Below are positions 44,774 through 53,564 of a stretch of DNA of 64,000 nucleotides, piece by piece; positions within the stretch are counted from its first letter, which is position 1, and each line of letters begins with the position of its first letter. The notes below the pieces were generated by a model that was not told the origin of the DNA, did no database searches, and was given only the letters and a program-made list of their open reading frames with translations. Location: contig NZ_CP092713.1 in assembly GCF_023983475.1 (NCBI RefSeq), positions 1,364,001 to 1,428,000 on the forward strand, written 5' to 3'. Made by a program: the position numbers and the translations under genes. Source of the stretch: Aliivibrio fischeri ATCC 7744 = JCM 18803 = DSM 507 (GTDB lineage Bacteria; Pseudomonadota; Gammaproteobacteria; Enterobacterales; Vibrionaceae).

Positions 44774-45721
44774 TTATAGAACAGGAACAAAATCTTGTGC
44801 TTTTGGTTGTGTTTTTATCATTTGATGTCGATACATGAAGTCAGAAAATCGGTCATAACGCTGCAAATCTACCGCAGATGGACGCAATGCAAAACGAGTT
44901 AGTGTGTCATTCCATGCGCGTTTATTTAATTCATTATTTAATGTATCTGGCGCATAAGAAATAAAGGTCTTCCATGATTCTTCAGGGTGATTCACAATAA
45001 ATTGCGTTGCTTTTTCGATAGCGTGGTTAAACTTCTTTAATGCATCTGCATCGTAAGTTTTAGCATTCGCAACAAAAACAAGCTCATCATACGATGGGAC
45101 ACCGTGCTCTTCTGGGAAGAACGATTTCGCTTTATACCCTTCCAACGCCAGCTGGTTAGTTTCGAAATTACGTAATCCCCCCCAAATTGCATCTACTTTA
45201 CCTGATGCTAATGACGAAGAGAGAGCCCAACCAACATTGATAATATTGACGTCCGAAAAATTCACATTTTCTGTTTTTAACATGGTTCCAATTGTGGCTT
45301 CTTCATTGCCAGCAATCGCAATACCAATTTTCTTACCTTTCAAATCAGCCAATGAATTAATTTTTCCATTATCAAGTACCATCAAGGTATTCAGAGGGGT
45401 TGCAATCAAGGTAGCTGAGCGAATCAACGGTAAACCAGCAGCAACATCAATGGTTAAACTGGTTTGATACGAAATCGCCAGATCGATATTATTTGCAGCA
45501 ACCAATTTGGCTGGCATACTTGGATCCGCTGGTTCTTGAATCGTAATATTCAAGCCTTCTTCTTTAAAATAGCCCTTTTGTTGTGCCACCACTACTGGCC
45601 CATGATTTGGGTTTACAAACCAATCCAACATTAATGTTATGGTTTTATCTTCAGCACTTACTATCATGGAATAGCTAGAAAGGATCAGAGTCATAGCGCC
45701 TTTAATTAGTACCTTCTTCAT
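44774..45721 (-). CDS. thiY: Pyrimidine-precursor ABC transporter, substrate-binding protein
   Basis: A 315-residue periplasmic NMT1/THI5-like protein. Residues 1-23 form a signal peptide ending VSA. The family core follows: ITLMLDWFVNPNHGPVVVAQQKGYFKEEGL, with the aromatic DWF-NP-H pocket typical of ThiY, then DLAISYQTSLTIDVAAGLPL and LKGKKIGIAIAGNEEATIG. Homologues bind N-formyl-4-amino-5-aminomethyl-2-methylpyrimidine. It is followed by tenA and preceded by thiX and thiZ, forming a complete importer. Regulated with the operon by the TPP riboswitch. Confidence 0.94.
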   Translation of the reverse strand: MKKVLIKGAMTLILSSYSMIVSAEDKTITLMLDWFVNPNHGPVVVAQQKGYFKEEGLNITIQEPADPSMPAKLVAANNIDLAISYQTSLTIDVAAGLPLIRSATLIATPLNTLMVLDNGKINSLADLKGKKIGIAIAGNEEATIGTMLKTENVNFSDVNIINVGWALSSSLASGKVDAIWGGLRNFETNQLALEGYKAKSFFPEEHGVPSYDELVFVANAKTYDADALKKFNHAIEKATQFIVNHPEESWKTFISYAPDTLNNELNKRAWNDTLTRFALRPSAVDLQRYDRFSDFMYRHQMIKTQPKAQDFVPVL

Positions 45722-45748
45722 TTTTCATTGAGTCCTTTTACTTATACA

Positions 45749-46567
45749 TTATTTATCGTGTTGCCACGGTATGAGTTTTTTAATTAATGCGTCTGCTAAA
45801 AAATACAAACTGACAGATAACCCCGCGAGAATAAATAACGCAGCAAACATTTCATCTATCATCATTCGAGCATTTGCTTGCAGCATTAAATAGCCCACCC
45901 CCTTACTTGAGCCGACCCATTCCCCAACGACAGCTCCAATAGGTGCGACAACAACAGCAACACGAATACCTGAAGCCAATGTTGGTAAAGCCGCAGGAAG
46001 ACGAACGTATTTGAGGGTTTCCCACTTAGAGGCTCCCATGGTGTGAGCTAAATCAAGATAACCTGTCGGGGTATTACGTAAGCCGTCATAGCAGCAGGTA
46101 GTAACAGGGAAAAAAATAATTAATGCAGCCATCACCACTTTTGACGCAATACCGTAACCCAACCAAAGCATCAAAATAGGTGCAATAGCAAAAACAGGGA
46201 CCGCTTGACTGGCTATTAATATGGGTAATAGCCAGCGTCTAAGTGGATCAAATAACAACATTTGTAAAGCGAACAATAATCCCATGGATAGCCCTAAACC
46301 AAGACCAAGTAAGATCTCTTGAGCTGTTATCCATGAATGCTCAAGCAACACGTCGTATCTTTCTATTAATTGAGAAAATACACTAAATGGACTAGGTAAA
46401 ATGAAACTAGGTAAAGCAAAAGCCATCACAATAAATTGCCATAACCCCAAAATAACAATCGCACTAATTACATTCCTTATCATAGCGCTGATGCTTTTTT
46501 GTAATGGTTTTTCTTTTACCTGATTTGGCGTTGGTGAGCGTTGCTTTATAAGAATAAATTTAGACAT
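45749..46567 (-). CDS. thiX: Pyrimidine-precursor ABC transporter, permease
   Basis: A 272-residue inner-membrane permease of the SsuC/TauC type with about six hydrophobic helices. The cytoplasmic EAA loop that contacts the ATPase reads LDLAHTMGASKWETLKYVRLPAALPTLASGIRVA, with the conserved Gly. It overlaps the end of thiZ by 8 bp, indicating coupled translation, and precedes thiY. The N-terminus is a Lys-rich cytoplasmic tail of about 30 residues before the first membrane segment. Confidence 0.94.
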   Translation of the reverse strand: MSKFILIKQRSPTPNQVKEKPLQKSISAMIRNVISAIVILGLWQFIVMAFALPSFILPSPFSVFSQLIERYDVLLEHSWITAQEILLGLGLGLSMGLLFALQMLLFDPLRRWLLPILIASQAVPVFAIAPILMLWLGYGIASKVVMAALIIFFPVTTCCYDGLRNTPTGYLDLAHTMGASKWETLKYVRLPAALPTLASGIRVAVVVAPIGAVVGEWVGSSKGVGYLMLQANARMMIDEMFAALFILAGLSVSLYFLADALIKKLIPWQHDK

Positions 46568-47309
46568 AATCGACCTCTAAAGAATCAATTATTTGTTGCT
46601 GAAGAACCGCCAGTTCTGCATTGATTTTTCTAGGTATCGGCGTATTTGGAACCGTTAAAGAAATGGTAGAAGCGGGTTGACCTTTCATTATATAAACCCT
46701 ATCACTCAATCTTAATGCTTCTTGTGGATCATGAGTAATCAATAAAACAGTCTTATCTACTAATACTTGAGCTGCAAGATTTTGTAGACGATAACGTGTA
46801 ACCGCATCTAGCGCAGAGAACGGTTCGTCCATCAGTACCAGCGGCTTATCTTGCATGAGTGTCCTAGCTAACGCCACCCGCTGACGCATTCCGCCAGATA
46901 ACTGTGACGGCATACTTCTTTCAAAACCTTTTAAACCAACAAGCTCTAACAACTCAAATGCTCGATTCTTATCTTCTTTCCTATCCTCTGAAAACTTGCT
47001 AGCAAAACAAACATTATCAATAACATTTAGCCATGGCATTAATAAGTCTTGCTGCGCCATATAAGCAATCTTTCCTTCTATGCTTTCTGTCCCATCAATG
47101 TGGATATCACCTGACCATTCGACTTTATTTTTCAGTAATCCCGCTAAATAACGAAGAATAGACGTTTTACCGCAGCCACTTCTTCCAAGAATTGCAGTCC
47201 ACTTCCCTTTAGGGATCGTCATCTTCAATCCTGAAATAATAGGACTCTGACTATCGGTATATCGTAAGGTACCATTAGAAATGATTACCCCAATGCCGTT
47301 ATTCATCAC
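46560..47309 (-). CDS. thiZ: Pyrimidine-precursor ABC transporter, ATP-binding protein
   Basis: A 249-residue ABC ATPase. Walker A is GRSGCGKTS near residue 41, the Q-loop MAQQDLLMPW near residue 85, the signature LSGGMRQRVALARTLMQ near residue 138, Walker B LVLMDEPFSALDA near 158 and the switch His in LLITHDPQEAL. It drives import through ThiX. Its start overlaps the end of thiD by 11 bp. The sequence resembles taurine/sulfonate ATPases, but context assigns it to thiamine-precursor uptake. Confidence 0.95.
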   Translation of the reverse strand: MMNNGIGVIISNGTLRYTDSQSPIISGLKMTIPKGKWTAILGRSGCGKTSILRYLAGLLKNKVEWSGDIHIDGTESIEGKIAYMAQQDLLMPWLNVIDNVCFASKFSEDRKEDKNRAFELLELVGLKGFERSMPSQLSGGMRQRVALARTLMQDKPLVLMDEPFSALDAVTRYRLQNLAAQVLVDKTVLLITHDPQEALRLSDRVYIMKGQPASTISLTVPNTPIPRKINAELAVLQQQIIDSLEVDYV

Positions 47310-48177
47310 GCAACTCTTTTACATTCAGCGCAAAAAAATGATTAACAGGCCCATGCCCCTGACCAATATTCAAGTCATCCGCATGAGTAATTGCCTGAGT
47401 AATGTATTGCTTACCTAATTTCACAGCGGTTTGTAATTCATGACCTTGAGCTAAATACGAAGCAATCGCAGAAGATAAAGTACAACCCGTTCCATGAGTA
47501 TTGCGAGTTTCAATACGTGCCGTTGATAAACGCTCAACGGTATCAGAAAGAATAAGTAAATCGGTACTATTGGTATCCTCTTCGAGATGCCCGCCTTTCA
47601 ATAAAACCGACTTAGCACCTAATTGACGAAGTTGATTGATCATTGCAGTCATTTCGACTTCATTTTTTGGCACTTTTGCATTAATTAATGCTGCCGCTTC
47701 TGGGAGGTTCGGAGTGATTACATCAGCAAGAGGAAGTAGTTCGGACTTAAGGCTATCAATTGCAGATGCTTGAAGAAGTAAATCTCCACTAGTTGCTACC
47801 ATAACAGGGTCAACCACTAGGAATTGAGGTCCATATTGTTTAATTTTTTTAGCTACAGAATGAATAATATCTGAGTCACTCAACATTCCAATTTTAACGG
47901 CAATCACATTTAAATCAGAAAAAACGGCATCAAGTTGTTGTTCAACAAATTCACCACTAATTGGATAAATTCCTGTTACCCCTTGAGTATTTTGAGCCGT
48001 TAATGCAGTAAGAACAGAACAGGAATAACCCCCTGTAGCTGAAATAGCTTTAATATCGGCTTGAATACCGGCACCACCACCACTATCAGATCCAGCAATG
48101 GTTAATACAATAGGAGTTGCTGCTAATTTATTTAGAATGGATGATTTAGAAGACGTTATTTCTGTGAAGGTAGACAT
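47299..48177 (-). CDS. thiD: HMP/HMP-P kinase (bifunctional)
   Basis: Phosphorylates HMP twice to HMP pyrophosphate, the pyrimidine donor for ThiE. The 292-residue ribokinase-family protein has IVLTIAGSDSGGGAGIQADIKAISATGGYS near residue 22, FLVVDPVMVATSGD, DVITPNLPEAAALI, SVLLKGGHL and the catalytic NTHGTGCTLSSAIASYLAQGH. An N-terminal extension of about 20 residues precedes the kinase fold. It is the first gene of the operon. The ATG at 48177 has AGGG 9 bases upstream, and this site lies in a hairpin that the TPP riboswitch can control. Confidence 0.96.
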   Translation of the reverse strand: MSTFTEITSSKSSILNKLAATPIVLTIAGSDSGGGAGIQADIKAISATGGYSCSVLTALTAQNTQGVTGIYPISGEFVEQQLDAVFSDLNVIAVKIGMLSDSDIIHSVAKKIKQYGPQFLVVDPVMVATSGDLLLQASAIDSLKSELLPLADVITPNLPEAAALINAKVPKNEVEMTAMINQLRQLGAKSVLLKGGHLEEDTNSTDLLILSDTVERLSTARIETRNTHGTGCTLSSAIASYLAQGHELQTAVKLGKQYITQAITHADDLNIGQGHGPVNHFFALNVKELRDE

Positions 48178-48182
48178 GTTAA

Positions 48183-48209
48183 TTTCCCTAACTGACGTTT
48201 AGGAAAAAC
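48183..48209 (-). promoter_or_regulatory. Ribosome-site hairpin of thiD (riboswitch expression platform)
   Basis: On the minus strand TTTCCTAA (48206-48199) can pair with TTAGGGAAA (48191-48183), hiding the AGGG ribosome site of thiD. The intervening ACGTCAGT (48198-48191) is complementary to ACTGACGT in the 3' part of the aptamer (48309-48302), and TTTCCT to AGGGAA next to it. The two pairings exclude each other, which fits translational control. Confidence 0.6.
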
Positions 48210-48289
48210 AGTCAAATGAGATCACTCCTACGTATAAGCGTAAGCTCTCATCAAAAGAAACGGATCTAAAAAGATCGTGTCAAAAGGAC

Positions 48290-48374
48290 CATTAGTTCCC
48301 TACGTCAGTACTAACTGAATCAGGTTCAACGGGTTCGCTATTGCGATCTCAGCCTATTGGCTCCCCGACTAATG
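48290..48374 (-). ncRNA. TPP riboswitch (THI element)
   Basis: Read on the minus strand the aptamer has every consensus block: P1 CATTAGT/ACTAATG (48374-48368 with 48296-48290), TCGGGGAGCC, GGCTGAGATCGC, GAACCCGTTGAACCTGATT, CAGTTAGTACTGACGTAGGG and GAAC. It precedes thiD by about 110 nt, leads the whole salvage operon, and should lower expression when thiamine pyrophosphate is present. No clear T-run terminator stem follows, so translational control is more likely. Confidence 0.96.
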
Positions 48375-48376
48375 AC

Positions 48377-48412
48377 GTCATACTATCATTAATTGATTTG
48401 TAAATAGTATGA
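48377..48412 (-). promoter_or_regulatory. Probable thi operon promoter overlapped by an inverted repeat
   Basis: On the minus strand TTTACA (48404-48399) and TATGAC (48382-48377) are 16 bp apart, just upstream of the riboswitch. The inverted repeat TCATACTAT (48378-48386) / ATAGTATGA (48404-48412) overlaps it and might be a protein site. Prediction by eye. Confidence 0.4.
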
Positions 48413-48437
48413 TTTTTTCTGAAGATGTTAATTAGTT

Positions 48438-49463
48438 TTAATTTTGAGTACCTAGCTTTGATGCCAGCTGAGTAACTATCGTTTTACGCATATCTGATAA
48501 TTTAGGTGCTTCATCATTAATCCAAGGCAATGGACGCATCAAATTCATGGTTTTTAAACCAAAACGAGCCGTGATTAAACCAATACCTAAACCTTGAGCT
48601 GCACGAGTTGATAATTTTCCTGCTAAACCAGTAGAAAGCATATCGACACCAACATCCGTTGCTATTTCCGTTGCTCCAGCAAAAGCCATATTTTGTAGAA
48701 CCATTTTAAACAAGCGCAAGCGACCCAAGTAGCCTAATTCAACCCCATAAACTTCTGATACTTGTTCTATTAATCGGATATTACGCCATGCAACTAATAA
48801 CATATCGACGACAGCTAAAGGGCTTAATGCAACCATTAGAGCAGATTCACCAGCATGCTTACTTATTAACGCTTTTGCTCGTTTATCTTGAACAGAGATG
48901 ACCATGCTGTCATACATTTCAAATACTTCAGCATTGCTGTGATGTGGTTCAATACTGTTCTGCCAACGAGTATATTCAATAGGGTTAAGTTTCAAGTTTT
49001 TTCTAGCCAAACCTTCACAAAACACCTTTGCTTGCCCTATGCCATTACCATCAATCAATTCTGTAACTTGTTCTTGAAGCTCTGCACGATCTTTTAACTT
49101 ACGAAGTGTCAGTAACTCTCGACCAATTGCCGTCACACCCAGTAATGCTGCAAAACTGATTAATCCAGCCCATCCTAATGAAAGAAAATCTGCCGATTGA
49201 ATTGCAGTAATGACATGATCAATACTCTGCCAAAGCGTTAAACCTAAAAAACCAATAACCAGAGTTTTAATACTCCAATGTGTTCTCTTTTTTATCAATG
49301 ACATTTCTATATCAGAGCTATCTGACTCCTCTTCATCCTCAGTTTTCTGAGGAATAAATGTCACATTATCATTAAACAATTTTTGAGTGTTCAGCGATTC
49401 AATTACATCTTGTTGTTTTAGTTCCTGCGATTGAAAAACACGCTGTTTTTTTAACTCACTCAT
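48438..49463 (-). CDS. ycjF: Inner-membrane protein of the psp region, YcjF (DUF697)
   Basis: A 341-residue TIGR01620/DUF697 protein. A charged, disordered N-terminus of about 70 residues precedes two hydrophobic helices (about 72-90 and 100-120), then a helical cytoplasmic domain with LSPLAVVDMLLVAWRNIRLIEQVSEVYGVELGYLGRLRLF. Its stop lies close to the thi region; its start overlaps the ycjX stop by 4 bp (ATGA). In many gammaproteobacteria ycjXF is joined to psp genes and is part of the phage-shock response; the molecular role is unknown. Confidence 0.93.
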   Translation of the reverse strand: MSELKKQRVFQSQELKQQDVIESLNTQKLFNDNVTFIPQKTEDEEESDSSDIEMSLIKKRTHWSIKTLVIGFLGLTLWQSIDHVITAIQSADFLSLGWAGLISFAALLGVTAIGRELLTLRKLKDRAELQEQVTELIDGNGIGQAKVFCEGLARKNLKLNPIEYTRWQNSIEPHHSNAEVFEMYDSMVISVQDKRAKALISKHAGESALMVALSPLAVVDMLLVAWRNIRLIEQVSEVYGVELGYLGRLRLFKMVLQNMAFAGATEIATDVGVDMLSTGLAGKLSTRAAQGLGIGLITARFGLKTMNLMRPLPWINDEAPKLSDMRKTIVTQLASKLGTQN

Positions 49464-50857
49464 ATCAATTTATCTCCCAATAAGAACTGTATCGCTTTAT
49501 CCATTCGAATATGCTGTAACGGTTTATCATTCTCATTTTTTAATGGTTGAAAACTCATAAAATTAAATGGTTCTGTTTCCCAGTACGCTTTACTTGGTAT
49601 ACGTTTTGGTACTTCTCCAGGAAACATCATCATTGGTTGTTGAGCTGTATTTATTCCAGAAATTGCCGCAAAGATCTCACCATCTTCATCAATCATTCCC
49701 GCTGTTGTTGCTTGAATAGAAGCAATGCTCATGCACTCCATCTTAATTCCTTCATAAGCGGTTTCTTGCCATGTTTGATAAATCATTTGTTGAAGCAACG
49801 ACACCATATTAGGGTGTTGTTCTGGAGTAACATGATCCGCTTTTGTTGCGGCAAATAATACCTTGTCTATTTTCGGTGAAAACAAACGCTTAAGTAATGA
49901 ACTCTTGCCATATTGAAAACTATGCATTAATTGATCTATTGCTTGGCGCATATCATTAAATGAATTTTCCCCTGCATTTAATGGTTGTAAACAATCAACT
50001 AAAACAATCTGGCGATCAAAATGACGAAAATGATCGTTATAGAACTTTTTAACCACATTCTGTTGATAATGCTTATAACGTTGCTTGAGCACAGCAATAT
50101 TTGACCCTTTCTTTGCTTTTGCCAACTCTTCTTCTGTGTATTTATGTAAAAACATAAACGGAAAAAATTGCAAAACTGGAGCACCCGCAAGTTCCCCTGG
50201 TAAAACAAAGCGGCCGGGTTGTACCCAGTGCAGTCCTTTTTCATCTTTACAAGTATGCAAATAATCAGTAAATGCATCAGCAATACATGCCAATTGTTTT
50301 TCATCAACAGGTGCCAGAGGATCTAACTGTTTCGCTTCTTGTAACCACGTCTCTGAAAGCACTTTTCTATGCCCTGTTAAATTAGCTTGCTGTTGCTTTG
50401 ACCATGCCAAATAATCCATATCCAACAACGGCAGATCTAATAACCACTCACCGGGATAATCAACAATATCCACAAACAGAGTTGCGCTGTCCTGAAAATG
50501 CTTAAGCACCCCAGACTTAGGTTTAAATTTGATAGCTAAACGTAGCTCACTAACGTCTCTTGTTGGTTCTGGCCAAGTTGGTGGATCAGATAACAGTGAA
50601 TCCATTCCGTCGTCATAAGTAAAGCTTGGAATAGATAAGTTAGATTGCGGAACTCGTTTGGCTCCAATCAATCGCCCTTCACGACTCGCAGATAACAAGG
50701 GTAGCTTGTCACTTGTAGAGGCATGCAAGCATTGATTAACTAAAGAGGTGATAAATGCAGTCTTACCTGCACGAGAAAGTCCTGTGACAGCCAATTTCAC
50801 ATAGCGATCCATACTACGACTAACCCATCTGTTCATTTCTTTAGCTAATTTACTCAT
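49460..50857 (-). CDS. ycjX: YcjX-family GTPase-like protein (DUF463)
   Basis: A 465-residue P-loop protein. The Walker A motif is GLSRAGKTAFITSL near residue 26, and VDIVDYPGEWLLDLPLL near residue 130 has the DxxG-like element of Ras-type GTPases; LFAATKADHVT near residue 338 corresponds to the guanine-recognising region (TKAD). The family is conserved next to psp genes, and structures show GDP/GTP binding. Translation of ycjF is coupled through a 4-bp overlap. It lies 95 bp after pspC on the same strand, separated by an imperfect hairpin at 50891, so it may be transcribed partly from the pspA promoter. Confidence 0.93.
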   Translation of the reverse strand: MSKLAKEMNRWVSRSMDRYVKLAVTGLSRAGKTAFITSLVNQCLHASTSDKLPLLSASREGRLIGAKRVPQSNLSIPSFTYDDGMDSLLSDPPTWPEPTRDVSELRLAIKFKPKSGVLKHFQDSATLFVDIVDYPGEWLLDLPLLDMDYLAWSKQQQANLTGHRKVLSETWLQEAKQLDPLAPVDEKQLACIADAFTDYLHTCKDEKGLHWVQPGRFVLPGELAGAPVLQFFPFMFLHKYTEEELAKAKKGSNIAVLKQRYKHYQQNVVKKFYNDHFRHFDRQIVLVDCLQPLNAGENSFNDMRQAIDQLMHSFQYGKSSLLKRLFSPKIDKVLFAATKADHVTPEQHPNMVSLLQQMIYQTWQETAYEGIKMECMSIASIQATTAGMIDEDGEIFAAISGINTAQQPMMMFPGEVPKRIPSKAYWETEPFNFMSFQPLKNENDKPLQHIRMDKAIQFLLGDKLI

Positions 50858-50890
50858 TTATTGTTCTCACTTTATTCATTTATACAAAGT

Positions 50891-50942
50891 GGAGTGTACA
50901 GAACCTAATCTGAACACTCCATGAACAAGGTATTACTTTGTT
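50891..50942 (-). other. Hairpins in the pspC-ycjX spacer
   Basis: GGAGTGTACAGA (50891-50902) pairs with TCTGAACACTCC (50909-50920) with one A-A mismatch, and a weaker AACAA/TTGTT stem follows at 50924-50942. No T run is seen on the minus strand, so read-through from psp into ycjX is possible with attenuation or processing. Confidence 0.5.
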
Positions 50943-50952
50943 ATAAATAAGG

Positions 50953-51339
50953 TTATAAGTTACGAAACTCTTTACGTACTTTATATTCAGAAGAAGTTAC
51001 ATAACCTTCCATACGACGAATTTTTTCTTCCATTCTCGCCATATCACGATCTACACGCTTAATCACCTCTGATGCAGATTGCCCAGCCTGCCATGGCTTG
51101 TTTTTTACGGTATGTTCACGACTTTCTTCTGCACGATAATACATTTCAATAGGCGCTTTATCTAAAAACAACATACCAGCAAAGTACGCAAGCATAACAA
51201 GAAATCCAGCACTGAATAGTGCGGCTGATACCACCAATATACGAACAATCCAAGGCTCGACACCAAAGTATTGAGCAATACCAGCGCAGACTCCTCCAAT
51301 TTTTCCGTTTCGAGTATCTCTATATAGCTCTCTTGACAT
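50953..51339 (-). CDS. pspC: Phage shock protein C, envelope stress transducer
   Basis: A 128-residue inner-membrane protein with the PspC domain at the start: MSRELYRDTRNGKIGGVCAGIAQYFGVEPWIVRI, followed by the hydrophobic helix VVSAALFSAGFLVMLAYFAGMLF and a long C-terminal tail with a Lys/Arg-rich helix. With PspB it senses envelope damage and binds PspA to free PspF. I set the start at ATG 51339, preceded by GGAGGG; it overlaps the pspB stop as TAATG. A frame extended to a TTG at 51354 is not needed. Confidence 0.95.
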   Translation of the reverse strand: MSRELYRDTRNGKIGGVCAGIAQYFGVEPWIVRILVVSAALFSAGFLVMLAYFAGMLFLDKAPIEMYYRAEESREHTVKNKPWQAGQSASEVIKRVDRDMARMEEKIRRMEGYVTSSEYKVRKEFRNL

Positions 51340-51563
51340 TAGCGCTCCCTCCAACTTGGGGACTCCGAATCTAGAATTTTCTCTAAAGTTTCAATACGTT
51401 TTTGCATTTTATCTGTACGTTCTGTCATTGACTTCAGTAACTGGCCGTCTTCGTATGACAAACCTTGTCCTGCTTTACCCTTATTTCGGTAATGCAAAAA
51501 CAACCATAAAGGTGCAACAAAAATAAAAAATACAGCCAATGGGAAAGCAAAAAAGCTACTCAT
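51339..51563 (-). CDS. pspB: Phage shock protein B
   Basis: A 74-residue protein with one hydrophobic helix (FFAFPLAVFFIFVAPLWLFLHY) and a cytoplasmic charged coiled-coil (DGQLLKSMTERTDKMQKRIETLEKIL), as in the PspB family. It works with PspC to sense membrane damage and release PspF from PspA. It follows pspA by 63 bp and its stop overlaps the pspC start. The ATG at 51563 has GGAGAA upstream. Confidence 0.95.
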   Translation of the reverse strand: MSSFFAFPLAVFFIFVAPLWLFLHYRNKGKAGQGLSYEDGQLLKSMTERTDKMQKRIETLEKILDSESPSWRER

Positions 51564-51626
51564 TGTTTTCTCCTAAATAATTATTAACTCTCTACCCATT
51601 CAGATAATTGTTGCTTAGGTAGAAGA

Positions 51627-52292
51627 CTATGCGTCTTTCTTCATTTGTTCTTTTAGACGCTCAATTTCTTTATCAATTTCATCTTGCGCTTGCAGTTCAG
51701 CAAACTCTTGTTCTAATGAATTTGTTTTTCCAATAGAGTAACTGTCAGCTTTAGCATCTAACTCATCAATTCGGCGTTCATATTGCTCAAATTTAGCCAT
51801 AGCACGTTCAGTCTTACCTGAATGCGTATGTGATTTAATGTCATTTCTATGTTGTGCTGTTTGTTGACGAATGACTAATGCTTGTTGTCTTGCTCTTGTT
51901 TCTGTCAGTTTAGTTTCTAACTCAATTAATTCTGCGCTCAGCTTCTCAATACTCTCTTCTACCAAAATAAATTCGGTTTTTAAGCTAGAAAGAATATCCT
52001 GAACTTTTTGTTTTTCAATTAATGCTGAACGTGCAAGATCTTCTCTTTGTTTAAGCAATGCCAAACTTGCTTTATCTTGCCAATCAGCAACTTGTGCTTC
52101 AATGGAGCTAATTTTGCGAGTTAACTCTTTTTTATCTGCCAACGCTTTTGCTGATGCTGTGCGTACCTCAACTAACGTATCTTCCATCTCTTGAATGATC
52201 AAACGGATCATTTTTTCTGGATTTTCAGCCTTATCCAATAAAGAAGTTACATTAGAATTAATGATATCTGCAAAACGTGAAAAAATACCCAT
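51627..52292 (-). CDS. pspA: Phage shock protein A, membrane effector and PspF inhibitor
   Basis: A 221-residue PspA/Vipp1/ESCRT-III-family protein, almost all alpha-helix and coiled coil. The amphipathic N-terminal helix MGIFSRFADIINSNVTSLLDKAENPEKM binds membranes; the first helices also hold PspF in an inactive complex. Length is normal. It is the first gene of pspABC, has a sigma-54-type promoter upstream and is divergent from pspF. Confidence 0.97.
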   Translation of the reverse strand: MGIFSRFADIINSNVTSLLDKAENPEKMIRLIIQEMEDTLVEVRTASAKALADKKELTRKISSIEAQVADWQDKASLALLKQREDLARSALIEKQKVQDILSSLKTEFILVEESIEKLSAELIELETKLTETRARQQALVIRQQTAQHRNDIKSHTHSGKTERAMAKFEQYERRIDELDAKADSYSIGKTNSLEQEFAELQAQDEIDKEIERLKEQMKKDA

Positions 52293-52338
52293 AATTGAAT
52301 CCTCACTAAATAAACGATTTTGCTTTTAATATAGCTAT

Positions 52339-52354
52339 TACACAATGTATGCCA
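52339..52354 (-). promoter_or_regulatory. Sigma-54 promoter of pspABC
   Basis: On the minus strand TGGCATACATTGTGTA gives the -24 GG and a -12 G at the required spacing (TGGC-N8-GTGTA against TGGC-N8-TTGCA). The -12 element is imperfect, as it is in E. coli psp (TTGTA). It lies 47 bp upstream of pspA, opposite pspF, whose product is the expected activator. Confidence 0.7.
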
Positions 52355-52467
52355 CTTTTTCACTCCATAAAAATCAATGACTTATTTAAAATTGACCATA
52401 TAACAAAAATAAGCCATGATTAAAACCACTACTTTTTGGTCAAAATAACCATAAAAATGGAGATCTG

Positions 52468-53487
52468 ATGAGAAAAGACAGTTTAGTTGGGGAATCTGAT
52501 GCATTCTTATCTGCGCTAGACCATGCTTCACAATTAGCGACAATTGATAGACCGATACTGATCCTTGGTGAAAGAGGAACAGGTAAAGAGTTAATTGCTC
52601 AGCGTTTGCATTTTTTATCTAGACGCTGGAATGAGCCATTGATTAGTTTAAATTGCGCAGCTCTAAACTCCGGAACTCTCGATTCGGAACTTTTCGGCCA
52701 CGATGCAGGATCTTTTACGGGTGCAAAGCAACGTCATCAAGGTCGATTTGAACGTGCCGATGGCGGCTCTTTATTTTTAGATGAACTCACTACTGCTCCT
52801 CTTACTGTACAAGAGAAGCTACTTAGAGTGATTGAGTATGGTGAATATGAACGAGTTGGTGGCTCACAAACATTAAAAGCCAATGTTCGTCTAATTTGTG
52901 CTACTAATCAAAACCCTCAAGAAATGGTTAATGAGAAAAAATTTCGAGCAGACCTATTAGATAGACTCTCTTTTGATGTCATTCATCTACCACCATTACG
53001 ATACCGTGAAAACGATGTTTTATTACTTGCAGAACATTTTGCCATCAAAATGTGTCAGGAAATGAATCTGGCTTATTTCGCTGGTTTTTCGCATCAAGCT
53101 AAACATCAAATTTTAGATTATGGCTGGCCAGGTAATGTTCGCGAACTTCGTAATTGTATTGAACGAGCGGTATTTAAACATAACCATGAAGAAGCTCAGA
53201 TAGAATCCATTCAAATAAACCCATTTATTGCACCTTGGGAAAATGCGCCAACAAAAAATTCTTCAACTATAATCAACAAGACGGTAACGCAAGATAGCAA
53301 ACCATCTTTACCTTTGAATCTAAAGCAATTTCAATTAGACCAAGAAAAAGAATTACTGCAACAAGCATTAGTTGAAACACAGTACCACCAACGAAAAGCT
53401 GCTGAAGAATTAGGCATTACTTATCATCAATTTCGTGGATTATTAAAAAAACATCAACTCTTGACCACAATCAAGGGATATTCTTAG
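52468..53487 (+). CDS. pspF: Sigma-54-dependent activator of the psp genes
   Basis: A 339-residue AAA+ enhancer-binding protein without a sensor domain, as usual for PspF. Walker A is GERGTGKE near residue 35, Walker B GGSLFLDEL near 105, the R-fingers region FRADLLDRLSF near 165 and a Fis-type helix-turn-helix at the end (QRKAAEELGITYHQFRGLLKKHQ). The sigma-54-contact loop reads GSFTGA instead of the usual GAFTGA. It is divergent from pspA (175 bp) and, as in E. coli, precedes sapABCDF on the same strand. PspA inhibits it directly in the absence of stress. Confidence 0.97.
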   Translation: MRKDSLVGESDAFLSALDHASQLATIDRPILILGERGTGKELIAQRLHFLSRRWNEPLISLNCAALNSGTLDSELFGHDAGSFTGAKQRHQGRFERADGGSLFLDELTTAPLTVQEKLLRVIEYGEYERVGGSQTLKANVRLICATNQNPQEMVNEKKFRADLLDRLSFDVIHLPPLRYRENDVLLLAEHFAIKMCQEMNLAYFAGFSHQAKHQILDYGWPGNVRELRNCIERAVFKHNHEEAQIESIQINPFIAPWENAPTKNSSTIINKTVTQDSKPSLPLNLKQFQLDQEKELLQQALVETQYHQRKAAEELGITYHQFRGLLKKHQLLTTIKGYS

Positions 53488-53564
53488 ATATTTGAGTGCA
53501 GAACCAGTCACTTGGGTATAAAATGGCAGGTTCATTAATTTAAATCGATAAAACTACGGTCATT

